From the NCBI GenBank assembly GCA_034434695.1, contig DAOTYY010000167.1, positions 1 to 28,725 of the forward strand: 28,725 bases of DNA, written 5' to 3'. The position numbers were made by a program, and so were the translations under genes. Of the stretch, positions 7,680 to 16,759 are shown piece after piece. The notes under the pieces are model-generated. The model had not been told where the DNA came from and ran no database searches. It was given only the letters and a program-made list of their open reading frames with translations. The DNA is from DYEC01 sp034434695 (GTDB taxonomy: Bacteria; Chloroflexota; Anaerolineae; Anaerolineales; Anaerolineaceae). Numbering within the stretch: position 1 is the stretch's first letter; each line of letters starts with the position of its first letter.

Positions 7680-7692
7680 CGGGGTAAATAGA

Positions 7693-8880
7693 ATGGCGGC
7701 TATCATCTTAAAGGCAGGGCGGGAGAAGTCGGTCAGGCAACATCACCCGTGGGTGTTTTCGGGAGCGGTAGCGAACGTGCGCGGAAATCCGAAAGCGGGC
7801 GAGACGGTGGATGTTCTGGCTGCGGACGGCAGTTGGCTGGGAAGAGCGGCTTTTAACCCTTTTTCAAACATTCGGGCGCGTCTTTGGACATGGGATGAGA
7901 CAGAGACCATTGATGCGACCTTCTTCAGACGGCGTTTGAGCAGGGCAATTGAAAGCCGGGAAGCGATATATCCAGAAAATGATCGCTCAGCTTTGCGATT
8001 GGTTTATGCCGAGTCGGATGGGATACCGGGTTTGATTGTGGATCGGTATAGGGATTGGCTGGTGGCTCAGTTCTTAACTGTAGGGATTGAGTGCTGGCGG
8101 GGTGAGGTGATTGCTGCACTGGTGGAGCTGACGGGTATTAAGAATATTTACGAGCGTTCTGATGTGGACATCCGAAAATTAGAGGGTTTGGATGAGCGTT
8201 CTGGATTATTGACTGGGCGTGAGCCTCCGGAGTTTGTCCAAATCGAAGAGAACGGGCTGTGCTATCTGGTGGATATCCGACATGGTCAGAAGACGGGGTT
8301 TTATCTGGACCAACGTCTTAATCGTCAACGGGTGCGTGCGCTGGCATCTGGGCGGCGGGTGTTGAATTGCTTTTGTTATACGGGATCGTTTACCGTCAAT
8401 GCAGTAATGGGTGGGGCGATTTCGGTACATTCAGTGGATAGTTCGGCGGAAGCACTAGAAATGGCAAAGCAAAACCTGGCAATCAATGGCAACTGGGATA
8501 GTCAGGTGAGCTGGCAGGAAGGGGATGTTTTTCAGGTACTGCGTCAACTACGGGATCGCAATGATGCTTTTGATATGATTATTCTTGATCCACCAAAATT
8601 TGCGCCGACCACCAGTCAGGTTGAAAAAGCCGCGCGCGGGTATAAGGACATCAACCTTTTTGGGTTTAAGCTGCTGAATCCGGGTGGGCTGCTGGTCACT
8701 TTTTCCTGTTCGGGTGGGGTGTCACTTGAGCTTTTCCAAAAAATTGTTGCTGATGCGGCACTCGATGCAGGGGTGAGTGCGCACATTATTGAGTATCTTT
8801 GGCAGTCCCCCGATCATCCTGTGGCGTTGAATTTCCCGGAGGGGGCGTATTTGAAAGGTTTAGTATGCCGAAAGCTTTAA
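7693..8880 (+). CDS. rlmI: RlmI-type 23S rRNA (cytosine-C5) methyltransferase
   Basis: 395 residues from the ATG at 7693. The N-terminus (ILKAGREKSVRQHHPWVFSG) is a PUA-type RNA-binding domain typical of the RlmI/YccW family, followed by a linker domain (NPFSNIRARLW...YAESDGIPGLIVDRY) and a Rossmann methyltransferase with the SAM motif VLNCFCYTGSF and the catalytic-loop signature ILDPPKFA; a cysteine in FSCSGG fits the m5C nucleophile. In E. coli RlmI methylates C1962 of 23S rRNA. The exact target in this organism is inferred from the family. An in-frame upstream start at 7654 would overlap ligA and seems unlikely. It is probably co-transcribed with ligA. Confidence 0.88.
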   Translation: MAAIILKAGREKSVRQHHPWVFSGAVANVRGNPKAGETVDVLAADGSWLGRAAFNPFSNIRARLWTWDETETIDATFFRRRLSRAIESREAIYPENDRSALRLVYAESDGIPGLIVDRYRDWLVAQFLTVGIECWRGEVIAALVELTGIKNIYERSDVDIRKLEGLDERSGLLTGREPPEFVQIEENGLCYLVDIRHGQKTGFYLDQRLNRQRVRALASGRRVLNCFCYTGSFTVNAVMGGAISVHSVDSSAEALEMAKQNLAINGNWDSQVSWQEGDVFQVLRQLRDRNDAFDMIILDPPKFAPTTSQVEKAARGYKDINLFGFKLLNPGGLLVTFSCSGGVSLELFQKIVADAALDAGVSAHIIEYLWQSPDHPVALNFPEGAYLKGLVCRKL

Positions 8881-8885
8881 CATAG

Positions 8886-8917
8886 AAAATACCCCTTGAG
8901 GATTTATTCTCAAGAGG
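8886..8917 (-). terminator. Intrinsic terminator of ssrA
   Basis: On the minus strand a 9-bp stem (one mismatch) formed by 8917-8909 and 8900-8892, with an 8-nt loop, begins six bases after the 3' end of the tmRNA and is followed by TATTTT. The plus strand has no U-run after the stem, so it mainly serves ssrA. Confidence 0.65.
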
Positions 8918-8921
8918 TCGA

Positions 8922-9308
<387 letters not shown>

Positions 9309-9314
9309 GTTGCA

Positions 9315-9325
9315 TTTATATTATA
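9315..9325 (-). promoter_or_regulatory. -10 region of the ssrA promoter
   Basis: On the minus strand, TATAAT (9325-9320) overlaps TATAAA (9320-9315) just upstream of the tmRNA 5' end at 9308. No convincing -35 was found at 16-18 nt. An RNase P-trimmed short leader is possible. Confidence 0.45.
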
Positions 9326-9428
9326 CACAAAATTTTGTAAATGTGCTATTCCTTTTTCTTCTTCATGTGATTACAATTGACCCGCTCAACCAGTGTGCTG
9401 GTTGGAATTTATTTTAGAGGAGGTTTCC

Positions 9429-10193
9429 ATGATCACAATCTATAAGAGCATGGAAAGCGGGGTGGAGAAAGTTAATGATGTGATCAGCGGTTGCTGGATT
9501 AATGTGGTTGACCCGACAACTGATGAAATCGAGCGCCTGACCTTGCTGGATATTCCGCAAGATTTTGTAACTTCGCCTCTGGACATAGATGAGCGTGCAC
9601 GCACAGAACGTGAAGACGACGGTACCATGTTGATCCTGTTGCGCATTCCGTACTTTCAGGGCGCTAAAATGGATGTGCCTTATACCACCATTCCGCTCGG
9701 CATCATCTTGAAAGATAGCTATTTGGAAGATCAGTTACAACTCTCAATGCAGAATAAAGAAGTGATGGAATTACTCAAATATCAAAAAAGTCTGGTGTAT
9801 TTCACGACGGCGTTAAAGTCGAATGAGCTGATGCTGGAGCGGCTGCAGCGTAGTCAGACATTACGCATGTATCCAGATGATGAAGACTTGCTGGAAGATA
9901 CGATTATTGAGAACCAGCAAGCTATTGAAATGGTCAATATCTCAAATAACATTCTCAGTTCCATGATGGATGCTTTTGCTTCAATTATTTCGAATAATTT
10001 AAACGTTGTAATGAAATTTCTGACATCTGTTACGATTGTCTTAAGTATCCCAGCCATCGTCACCAGCTTTTTTGGCATGAATGTGACTTTGCCGTTTGCC
10101 GATCACCCATTGGCTTATATGATTATCATTGGTGTATTTCTTGGACTGATGGGCCTTGTCGTTTTCATTTTTATGAAGCGGCATTGGTTTTAG
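9429..10193 (+). CDS. corA: CorA-family magnesium/divalent cation channel
   Basis: 254 residues from the ATG at 9429, chosen because AGGAGG lies just upstream (tagaggaggtttcc); the frame also extends back to 9393 but without a better signal. The long cytoplasmic N-terminal domain is acidic and helical. Two C-terminal membrane helices (about 195-216 and 229-249) flank the signature GMN in SFFGMNVTLPF, the selectivity motif of CorA pentamers. The protein is somewhat shorter than E. coli CorA (316). Family knowledge says Mg2+ uptake (also Co2+ and Ni2+); the exact ion here is not visible. It stands alone between ssrA and menG. Confidence 0.92.
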   Translation: MITIYKSMESGVEKVNDVISGCWINVVDPTTDEIERLTLLDIPQDFVTSPLDIDERARTEREDDGTMLILLRIPYFQGAKMDVPYTTIPLGIILKDSYLEDQLQLSMQNKEVMELLKYQKSLVYFTTALKSNELMLERLQRSQTLRMYPDDEDLLEDTIIENQQAIEMVNISNNILSSMMDAFASIISNNLNVVMKFLTSVTIVLSIPAIVTSFFGMNVTLPFADHPLAYMIIIGVFLGLMGLVVFIFMKRHWF

Positions 10194-10328
10194 TGCAAAC
10201 CCTAAAGCTCTCTATGGTTGCGTAATACTTGGTGGCTCGAAAGCGTTTGTGGACATATACCTGTGGACTTGTAGGAGACCAAATTTTATTTTCTGAAACA
10301 CTGATGTTTTAGCGTTTGGTAAACATAA

Positions 10329-11054
10329 ATGGACATGGAACAGTACACAAAAGAAGATAGCACAGACAGGGAAAAGACTTGGCAAGTGCGCCAGTTGTTC
10401 AGTCGTATTGCACACCGTTACGATTTATTGAATCGCTTGATGACTTTTGGACAGGATATGCGTTGGAGACGGGAGGCGATTCGCCATCTTCAACTGGACG
10501 CGAAAGGTTTGGTATTAGACCTTGGGGCGGGGACAGGTGATGTCGCCTTATTGATACAAAAGGAATACCCAGAGGTGCAAGTAGTGGCAGCAGACTTGAC
10601 TCTACCAATGATTTATCGGGGCAACAAGCGTACCGGCGGGAAAAAGGTTTTTTGGGTTGTCGCTGATGCTTTGCATTTACCTTTTCCATCATTGGTTTTC
10701 AAGGGTGTAATTTCAGGGTATTTGCTACGCAATGTGCCGGATGTTGTCCGTAGCCTGCGCGAGCAGTATTGTGTTTTGGCTCAGAATGGACAGGTTATAT
10801 CCCTGGATACGACACCCCCGCAGCGAAATATTTTATACCCATTCATCCGCTTTTACTTGCGCGTAGTCATTCCAGTTCTTGGCAGGTTTTTGGCTGGAGA
10901 CAAGGCAGCTTATACATATTTATCCGATTCGACCGAGCGTTTTTTGAGCGCAGAAAAGCTGGCAGATAAAATGCGGGAAGCGGGTTTTCAAGAGATAGAA
11001 TTTGCCAGATGTATGCTGGGTACTATGGTGATTCATTGGGGGAAGAAAATCTGA
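10329..11054 (+). CDS. menG: Demethylmenaquinone methyltransferase (MenG/UbiE family)
   Basis: 241 residues. It shows the UbiE/MenG N-terminal block (VRQLFSRIAHRYDLLNRLMTFGQDMRWRR), SAM motif I LDLGAGTGDVA, and the later block FKGVISGYLLRNVPD, matching the family signature YxLRNxxD. It methylates demethylmenaquinone to menaquinone, the quinone that would also feed electrons to MsrQ. The gene stands alone, with 135 bp before it and 214 bp after it. No Shine-Dalgarno precedes the ATG at 10329 or the second ATG at 10335, and a TGGTAAACA extended -10-like sequence ends at 10325, so it may be another nearly leaderless message. Confidence 0.9.
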   Translation: MDMEQYTKEDSTDREKTWQVRQLFSRIAHRYDLLNRLMTFGQDMRWRREAIRHLQLDAKGLVLDLGAGTGDVALLIQKEYPEVQVVAADLTLPMIYRGNKRTGGKKVFWVVADALHLPFPSLVFKGVISGYLLRNVPDVVRSLREQYCVLAQNGQVISLDTTPPQRNILYPFIRFYLRVVIPVLGRFLAGDKAAYTYLSDSTERFLSAEKLADKMREAGFQEIEFARCMLGTMVIHWGKKI

Positions 11055-11215
11055 TCAGCGGAGTATTGGTGGGCTTAAGAAGCTCCTAAAATTTGGCTGG
11101 ACAAACTCAAGTATAGTGGGCAGCTTGTTGGAATGATCGGTTGAATTGAACAAAGGCGGTAGAGTGAATTTGGGTAAATGCTATACAAATGCCGGAACAG
11201 AATTCTGCGATTTAG

Positions 11216-11221
11216 TACAAT
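11216..11221 (+). promoter_or_regulatory. Possible -10 (TACAAT) ahead of the ABC transporter operon
   Basis: TACAAT in the 214-bp gap before the ABC ATPase gene, about 48 nt upstream of its start. No matching -35 was recognised and only one T precedes it, so this is weak. The rest of the gap shows no gene. Confidence 0.3.
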
Positions 11222-11268
11222 AGTATCAGTTTTCTTTAGAGAAGGATGTAATTGTTTCTAATCTTCTA

Positions 11269-11994
11269 ATGATGAAAGAGCATTGGGTGACACAACCTTC
11301 ACAGATTTTTTTGAAACTGGACAACATATTCAAGTCCTATAATGAGGCTGGACGCCAGCATACGGTTCTGGACGGAATTACTACAGAGTTTTTCAAAAGT
11401 GAGTTTGTTGCAATTTTGGGTAAGAGTGGGAGCGGTAAATCTACCCTGCTTAATCTGATTGGTAGCGTGGACCGCCCTGACGCAGGGGAAATTTATCTTA
11501 ATGGTGAACATGTGACTGGCATGGATGATACCCGGCGCACTCTGTTTCGTCGTGAGAAAATCGGGTTTATTTTCCAATCCTTTAATCTGATTCCAACGCT
11601 GACCGTTTGGGAGAATATCAAACTTCCACTAGAATTGAATAAAAAAATAAACACCAAGTGGCTGAAGAGGGCGCAGGAATTGGTGGAATTAGTGGGTCTG
11701 GGAGACCGCTTGCAGGCATTTCCTGATCGTTTATCAGGTGGCGAACAACAGCGTGTTGCGATTGTGCGTGCTCTGGTGCATGACCCGCTGCTGGTTCTGG
11801 CTGATGAACCAACCGGCAATTTAGATGAGGTGACCGGGCGACAAATTATGACCCTGCTGGATCAAATGACGCGGCAGGCGGGTAAGAATCTGGTACTGGT
11901 GACTCATTCCCGAGAGGTGGCTTCGCTGGCGGACCGCAATTTCATTCTGGCTTCGGGGAAACTACGGGAATGTTCGAAATCCCAAGAGTGCTGA
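11269..11994 (+). CDS. ABC transporter ATP-binding protein (LolD/MacB-like)
   Basis: 241 residues with Walker A GKSGSGKST, Q-loop FIFQSFNLIPTLTVWEN, signature LSGGEQQRV, Walker B LLVLADEPTGNLD and switch His in LVTHS. The FNLIPTLTVWEN and EPTGNLD stretches are typical of the MacB/LolD/FtsE group, which drives mechanotransmission or lipoprotein and lipid export rather than classical import. Its stop overlaps the start of the large permease gene by one base (TGATG), so the two are surely partners. Two ATGs stand in tandem at 11269; no clear Shine-Dalgarno is adjacent (GAAGG lies about 25 nt upstream), so the start is not certain. Confidence 0.93.
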   Translation: MMKEHWVTQPSQIFLKLDNIFKSYNEAGRQHTVLDGITTEFFKSEFVAILGKSGSGKSTLLNLIGSVDRPDAGEIYLNGEHVTGMDDTRRTLFRREKIGFIFQSFNLIPTLTVWENIKLPLELNKKINTKWLKRAQELVELVGLGDRLQAFPDRLSGGEQQRVAIVRALVHDPLLVLADEPTGNLDEVTGRQIMTLLDQMTRQAGKNLVLVTHSREVASLADRNFILASGKLRECSKSQEC

Positions 11995-14567
11995 TGGGAA
12001 AGAAAATTTCATACTTTTCTTCAGGTTTGTTCAATGTAAGCCTCCGCTATCTCTTGCGGAATCGCTTGCAGAGTATATTAATGCTATTGGGAGTAGCTTT
12101 AGGTGTAACATTGCTGGTTGCCATTGATCTGGCGAATGTCAGCGCTCAACGTTCATTTGAGCTCTCGGTTGAAGCGGTGACCGGTAAGGCTACTCATCAG
12201 CTTGTAACCGCTGACCCGCGCGGCATAGATGAAAGTGTGTACGTTAATCTACGTATGCAGGGAGTTCATGTCCCTATTGCGCCAGTGTTGCTGGCTTATG
12301 TAACAGTTCCACGAATGGAAGGTCGGACATTGCAATTGATGGGCATTGATCCCATTGCTGATGTGCCTTTCCGCAGCTATTTGAGTCTGAATGGACAGGT
12401 ACCGCTTGAACAATTAGTTTTATTCCTGACAAAGCCTGGCGCTGTTTTCATTGCACGGAACATGGCAGATCAGCATTCTTTGGATATTGGTGAAACTCTT
12501 GAGATTGAGATTGGTGGGCAGCGGCGAGAGATCTGGATTGCCGGAATACTTGAGCCGAAAGACGCATTAAGTCGTCGTGCTCTGGATGGGCTTTTGCTGG
12601 CAGATATTGCTACCGCACAGGAACTGACTGGACGTGTGGGAAGACTGGACCGTATTGACTTGATTTTGCCCACTGATTCTAATTTGGTGCATTTATTTGC
12701 AGAGCGGTTACCACCCGATATACGCCTAGAAGACGCAACTACTCGCAGCGATTCGCTTGAACAGATGACTGCCGCTTTCCGCATTAACCTGACTGCTCTG
12801 AGCATGCTGGCTCTGGTGGTTGGTTTGTTTCTTATCTATAATACGATGACATTTGCCGTTGTGCAGCGGCGTGAGCTTTTTGGCACATTGCGCTGTCTTG
12901 GCGTAACCCGGCGTGAAATATTTGTCCTGGTTGTAGGTGAGGCTTTTCTGGTGGGAATTTTGGGCAGTACATTGGGAATCATTTCAGGAATTATTCTGGG
13001 ACGCCAGACTACTCAAATGGTAACTCAGACCATCAATGATCTTTACTTCACCACAACGGTTCAATCCGTAGAGTTGCCTGTGGAAAGTCTAATAAAAGGG
13101 GTGTTGGTAGGAGTGACTGCCACTATGCTGGCTGCAGTTTTACCGGCTTGGGAGGCAGCATCGGTTCCGCCGCGAGCGGCGCTTCTGCGTTCTGGCTTGG
13201 AGGCACGCACCCGGAGGAAGATCTGGCTGGCTTCGGCTTTGGGGATAGTAACAATTGGTTTGGGTATCGGGTTGTTTTCCTTTCCAGCCGGTGGGCTTTT
13301 CGCGGGATTTGTGGGAACTTTTCTTTTGGTAGTGGGGATTGCGCTACTTTCTGCTTTGCTGATGGTTGTCTTTTTGCAAATATCCGTTCATCTCCTAGGA
13401 GGCATTATCGGATTTGTAGGGCGGATGGCACCTCGCAGCCTTATTAATTCACTTTCACGCACTTCTGTAGCTGTGGCAGCTTTAATGGTGGCGGTAGCAG
13501 TTACCATTGCGGTGAACTTGATGATTGACAGCTTTCGTTATACGGTTACGTTATGGTTGGAGGCAACTTTGCAGGGGGATATTTATATTAGTGCACCAAC
13601 ACTGACTGCTACAATTCCTTCTCAACCGGTTGTCAGAGAAGTTATCAATGTGGTTGAGGTTTTGCCGTCTGCCAGCCGAGTGAATTATTCACGTTCGATT
13701 ACCGTTGATTCCTCGCAAGGTGCTGTGCGGCTTTCAGCAATCTCAAATGAGCGAATTGGCTGGGAACGGTTATTCCTCAAGCGCTTTGTTCCGCTAGAGC
13801 AGATTTGGCAGGCTTTGCAGCAGGGACAGATACTGGTTTCTGAACCGCTGGCTAGGCGCGCTAATCTGTTAACGGAGGGGAGTGTTTTGCGGTTGTTTAC
13901 TCCCCAAGGCTGGCAGACGTTTCGTATAGCGGGTGTTTATTATGATTATGCTTCCAGTGAAGGGGCAATCTTGATGTCAATGGATGTGTATCAAAAAGTC
14001 TGGCAGGATGATTCGGTAACAGCAATTGATCTGCGTCTACGTCCGGGTGCGGATGTAGATCAGACAGTTCAGGATTTGCAGAAAAAGTTGGGCGATGTTC
14101 AGGAGTTACTGATACGTCCAAACCGCGTTCTGCGTGCGGCTGTTATGGAAGTGTTTGGCCGTACGTTTGCGATCACAACTGCTCTGCGTTTTTTGGCGAC
14201 CGTGGTGGCTTTTATCGGTGTGCTAAATGCGCTGTTGCTTCAACAAATCGAGCGCCGTTGGGAAACAGGAGTATTGCAAGCGCTTGGCTTGACAGGCAAA
14301 CAGCTCTGGCAGCTTGTCATGTTGGAAACAGGGTTGATGGGTTTGTCTGCTGGCTTGCTTGCTGCACCAACCGGTTATGTGCTGGCATTGGTTTTGATTT
14401 ACGTGATTAATCAGCGTTCATTTGGCTGGACACTCCAGCTTTTACCTCAGCCGGCAGCGTTTTTTCAGGCGCTGGTCATTTCTCTGGCGGCAGCGTTGCT
14501 GGCGGGATTGTTCCCTGCCTGGCGAATGAACCGCCTGCAAGCTAGCCAACTAATACGTAATGAATAA
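11994..14567 (+). CDS. FtsX-like ABC permease with two MacB/FtsX halves
   Basis: 857 residues from the ATG at 11994, which overlaps the ATPase stop as TGATG; an upstream ATG at 11970 is possible. An N-terminal helix (RNRLQSILMLLGVALGVTLLVAIDL) is followed by an extracytoplasmic MacB-type domain. A first FtsX block of helices (ALSMLALVVGLFLIYNTMTFAVVQRRELFGTLRCLGVTRREI) is followed by central helices, a second extracytoplasmic domain, and a last FtsX block (ATVVAFIGVLNALLLQQIERRWETGVLQALGLTGKQL) ending in PAWRMNRLQASQLIR. This duplicated architecture resembles the AttF/AttG-type permeases seen next to AttH proteins. The cargo is unknown; lipid or lipoprotein transport is inferred from the family. 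Confidence 0.9.
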   Translation: MGKKISYFSSGLFNVSLRYLLRNRLQSILMLLGVALGVTLLVAIDLANVSAQRSFELSVEAVTGKATHQLVTADPRGIDESVYVNLRMQGVHVPIAPVLLAYVTVPRMEGRTLQLMGIDPIADVPFRSYLSLNGQVPLEQLVLFLTKPGAVFIARNMADQHSLDIGETLEIEIGGQRREIWIAGILEPKDALSRRALDGLLLADIATAQELTGRVGRLDRIDLILPTDSNLVHLFAERLPPDIRLEDATTRSDSLEQMTAAFRINLTALSMLALVVGLFLIYNTMTFAVVQRRELFGTLRCLGVTRREIFVLVVGEAFLVGILGSTLGIISGIILGRQTTQMVTQTINDLYFTTTVQSVELPVESLIKGVLVGVTATMLAAVLPAWEAASVPPRAALLRSGLEARTRRKIWLASALGIVTIGLGIGLFSFPAGGLFAGFVGTFLLVVGIALLSALLMVVFLQISVHLLGGIIGFVGRMAPRSLINSLSRTSVAVAALMVAVAVTIAVNLMIDSFRYTVTLWLEATLQGDIYISAPTLTATIPSQPVVREVINVVEVLPSASRVNYSRSITVDSSQGAVRLSAISNERIGWERLFLKRFVPLEQIWQALQQGQILVSEPLARRANLLTEGSVLRLFTPQGWQTFRIAGVYYDYASSEGAILMSMDVYQKVWQDDSVTAIDLRLRPGADVDQTVQDLQKKLGDVQELLIRPNRVLRAAVMEVFGRTFAITTALRFLATVVAFIGVLNALLLQQIERRWETGVLQALGLTGKQLWQLVMLETGLMGLSAGLLAAPTGYVLALVLIYVINQRSFGWTLQLLPQPAAFFQALVISLAAALLAGLFPAWRMNRLQASQLIRNE

Positions 14568-14582
14568 AAACATGGAGTTGGG

Positions 14583-15734
14583 ATGAAAAAGTGGTTGTGG
14601 ATTGTTGGGTTGGTTGTGATTGTGCTTGGAACGGAGGTAGGTATGTCTCGTTCAGGATCACAGCCTGTGCAGATGTCACTTGAAACGTTTCCGGTTATTG
14701 AGGGTGAATTTCAGCGCGCGGAGGTTGGACGGCTTTTTTCTTTTCCGGCTGATCATGGGGCGCATCTTGATTATCAGACGGAGTGGTGGTATTACACTGG
14801 TAATCTGGTTGCTGAAGATGGACGACTGTTTGGGTTTCAGTTGACATTTTTTCGTCGGGGACTAGTTTCACAATCTGAGCGGGTGCCGCGGGAATCAAGA
14901 TGGGCTGGTGACCAGATTTACATGGCCCACTTTGCCTTAAGCTGGATCAGCGATCGGCGTTTTGATGCATTTGAACGATTTAGTCGTGAGGCTGTTGGTC
15001 TGGCAGGGACGCAGGTTGATCCGCTCTATCGGGTCTGGCTGGAGAATTGGAAGGTTGTTCAAGTTGGAGATAACCAATATCAACTGTTTGCTGAAGCAGG
15101 GGATATTATGCTGGATTTGGCACTTCAGGATGTGAAAGGTCCAGTGTTGCAGGGAGTTGCCGGGTACAGTCGGAAAGGACCGGACCCCGGAAATGCATCA
15201 TATTATTACAGCCAAACTCGTTTGTTGTTGCAAGGGAAGCTAACTGTGCAAAGTCGGGTTCTGAATGTGCACGGTGAAGGGTGGATGGATCATGAGTTTG
15301 GCACCAGCACGCTTTCTGGAAACCAGGTTGGCTGGGATTGGTTTGCGTTACAGTTGGATGAAGGAAGTGAATTGATGGTTTATACCATTCGGAATGTGAA
15401 CGGTGAAACCGATCCTTTTTCCAGTGGTATGATCATCCGTGCAGATTGTTCTACACATCTGCTGAAGTTTGAGGATTTTATACTCAAGGTAACAGACACT
15501 TGGAAAAGCCCGCAGACTAGAGCAGTTTATCCAGCGGGCTGGATAATTGAAGTTCCAGAAGAGGAATTGACGCTGCGCGTCAGCCCTCGTCTGGACGATC
15601 AGGAATTACATCTTTCGTTTACGTACTGGGAGGGTTCAGTTGAGGCTAGCGGCGAACAGGCTGGCAAGGCTGTCAATGGTCAAGGCTATGCTGAACTAAC
15701 TGGATACGCACAATCTATGCAGGGCCGTTTTTGA
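14583..15734 (+). CDS. AttH/CrtC-like secreted lipocalin-fold protein
   Basis: 383 residues with an N-terminal hydrophobic signal or anchor (KKWLWIVGLVVIVLG). The core carries the AttH/CrtC signature: FPADHGAHLDYQTEWWYYTGNL, then GRLFGFQLTFFR, GEGWMDHEFGTS and GWDWFALQLDEGSELMVYTIR. Relatives are the 'predicted secreted hydrolase' AttH and carotenoid 1,2-hydratases; AttH-type genes are known to sit beside ABC transporter genes, as here. It starts 15 bp after the permease with a GGAG ribosome site. A lipid-like ligand or substrate outside the membrane is likely; enzymatic activity is unproven. No carotenoid genes are nearby, which argues against a CrtC role. Confidence 0.85.
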   Translation: MKKWLWIVGLVVIVLGTEVGMSRSGSQPVQMSLETFPVIEGEFQRAEVGRLFSFPADHGAHLDYQTEWWYYTGNLVAEDGRLFGFQLTFFRRGLVSQSERVPRESRWAGDQIYMAHFALSWISDRRFDAFERFSREAVGLAGTQVDPLYRVWLENWKVVQVGDNQYQLFAEAGDIMLDLALQDVKGPVLQGVAGYSRKGPDPGNASYYYSQTRLLLQGKLTVQSRVLNVHGEGWMDHEFGTSTLSGNQVGWDWFALQLDEGSELMVYTIRNVNGETDPFSSGMIIRADCSTHLLKFEDFILKVTDTWKSPQTRAVYPAGWIIEVPEEELTLRVSPRLDDQELHLSFTYWEGSVEASGEQAGKAVNGQGYAELTGYAQSMQGRF

Positions 15735-15743
15735 GTGAACAAG

Positions 15744-15817
15744 TGGGCGGAACGGGACTCGAACCCATGACCTCCTCCTTGTAAGGGAGGCGCTCTAACC
15801 AACTGAGCTACCCGCCC
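15744..15817 (-). tRNA. tRNA-Val (anticodon UAC)
   Basis: Reverse-complement reading gives the 7-bp acceptor stem GGGCGGG/TCCGCCC (one G-U), the D arm TAGCTCAGTTGGTTAGAGC, the anticodon stem CCTCC/GGAGG with loop CTTACAA (anticodon TAC at 15783-15781), and the T arm with GGGTTCGAGTCCC. The discriminator base is A; CCA is not encoded. 74 nt. It sits alone between the AttH-like gene and the FAH gene. Confidence 0.95.
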
Positions 15818-15827
15818 AAGCGCTTCA

Positions 15828-15833
15828 ATTATA
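15828..15833 (-). promoter_or_regulatory. -10 of the tRNA-Val promoter
   Basis: TATAAT on the minus strand, 10 nt before the tRNA 5' end. A weak TAACAT lies at a 17-nt spacing (15856-15851). Confidence 0.5.
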
Positions 15834-15851
15834 CCCGAAATGGGGCGATTA

Positions 15852-15860
15852 TGTTAAACT
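15852..15860 (+). promoter_or_regulatory. Extended -10 ahead of the FAH-family gene
   Basis: TGTTAAACT, the same nine bases as the -10 of the radical-SAM operon, 47 nt upstream of the FAH start codon. No good -35. It is divergent from and close to the tRNA promoter. Confidence 0.4.
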
Positions 15861-15907
15861 CTTAGTGATTTTGTTTCTAAGTTCAATGTATTCACAGAGG
15901 GATTGAG

Positions 15908-16696
15908 ATGCGTTTTGTACGTTATCAACGTGGAAATGAGCCGCCGGCTTATGGCTGGTTGTTTGAAGACCGGATAGGGATGATTGAAGGTTCGCCGTTT
16001 GGGGATTATCGTCGTCTGGAAGCAGACTTGGAGCTGGTGCGCGTGCGACTGCTCGCACCCGTTACACCGGGAAAAATCATTGCAGTCGGACGAAATTACG
16101 CAGATCATGCCCGCGAGCATGGTGCTGAAGTTCCGGAGTTGCCTTTGATTTTTCTAAAGCCGCCCAGTAGTGTGATTGGTCCAGAAGATGCGATATTGCT
16201 ACCGCCTCAGTCGCAGCAAGTGGAACACGAGGCGGAATTGGCTGTTGTCATTGGGCGCGCCGGACGCTGGATACATCCTGATAATGCTGCCGATTATATT
16301 TTAGGATATACCGCTGCAAATGACGTGACGGCACGCGATTTACAGCGACTGGATGGTCAGTGGACGCGCAGTAAAAGTTTTGATACGTTTTGTCCCCTAG
16401 GGCCCTGGATTGAGACGGAACTTGATCCTGCGGATGTGATGATCTCATGCCGTGTGGATGGTGAATTGCGCCAGATGGCTTCAACGCGTGAAATGGTCTT
16501 CAGTGTTGCTCAACTTGTGGCATTTATATCCTCTATTATGACTCTCAACCCTGGTGATCTGATTCTGACCGGAACACCGGCAGGGGTTGGACCACTATTA
16601 CCTGGAAATGTGGTTGAGGTGGAAATCGAAGGGGTTGGCATTCTTCGCAATTCGGTCATCGCTGCTGCCGGCAGGACACCGGAAGTCAAAAGATAA
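15908..16696 (+). CDS. Fumarylacetoacetate hydrolase (FAH) family enzyme
   Basis: 262 residues. The N-terminal part is short and variable; the catalytic domain starts near PGKIIAVGRNYADHAREHG. Metal-binding acidic residues are in VEHEAELAVVIGR (the E-x-E pair) and the aspartate of GYTAANDVTARD; the KSFDTFCPLGPWI and LTGTPAGVG blocks are conserved in the family. Members act on C-C bonds of acylpyruvates, 2-hydroxy-hepta-diene-dioate and similar compounds, or decarboxylate oxaloacetate, with Mg2+ or Mn2+. The exact substrate cannot be told, and no degradation pathway is encoded beside it. A weak AGAGGG precedes the ATG. It is followed by its own short spacer and the yebC promoter. Confidence 0.9.
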   Translation: MRFVRYQRGNEPPAYGWLFEDRIGMIEGSPFGDYRRLEADLELVRVRLLAPVTPGKIIAVGRNYADHAREHGAEVPELPLIFLKPPSSVIGPEDAILLPPQSQQVEHEAELAVVIGRAGRWIHPDNAADYILGYTAANDVTARDLQRLDGQWTRSKSFDTFCPLGPWIETELDPADVMISCRVDGELRQMASTREMVFSVAQLVAFISSIMTLNPGDLILTGTPAGVGPLLPGNVVEVEIEGVGILRNSVIAAAGRTPEVKR

Positions 16697-16698
16697 CG

Positions 16699-16707
16699 TG
16701 GTATAAT
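16699..16707 (+). promoter_or_regulatory. Extended -10 promoter of the yebC-ruvC-spoU-ruvA operon
   Basis: TGGTATAAT, a perfect extended -10, begins 3 bases after the FAH stop codon. The expected start of transcription, near 16714, leaves a leader of about 45 nt with a GGAGAAAGAGG ribosome site before the ATG at 16760. No -35 is apparent. Confidence 0.6.
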
Positions 16708-16759
16708 TTCAACGTTAAGTAACTTTTCATTTCTTTGCTAGAAATCAGGAGAAAGAGGT

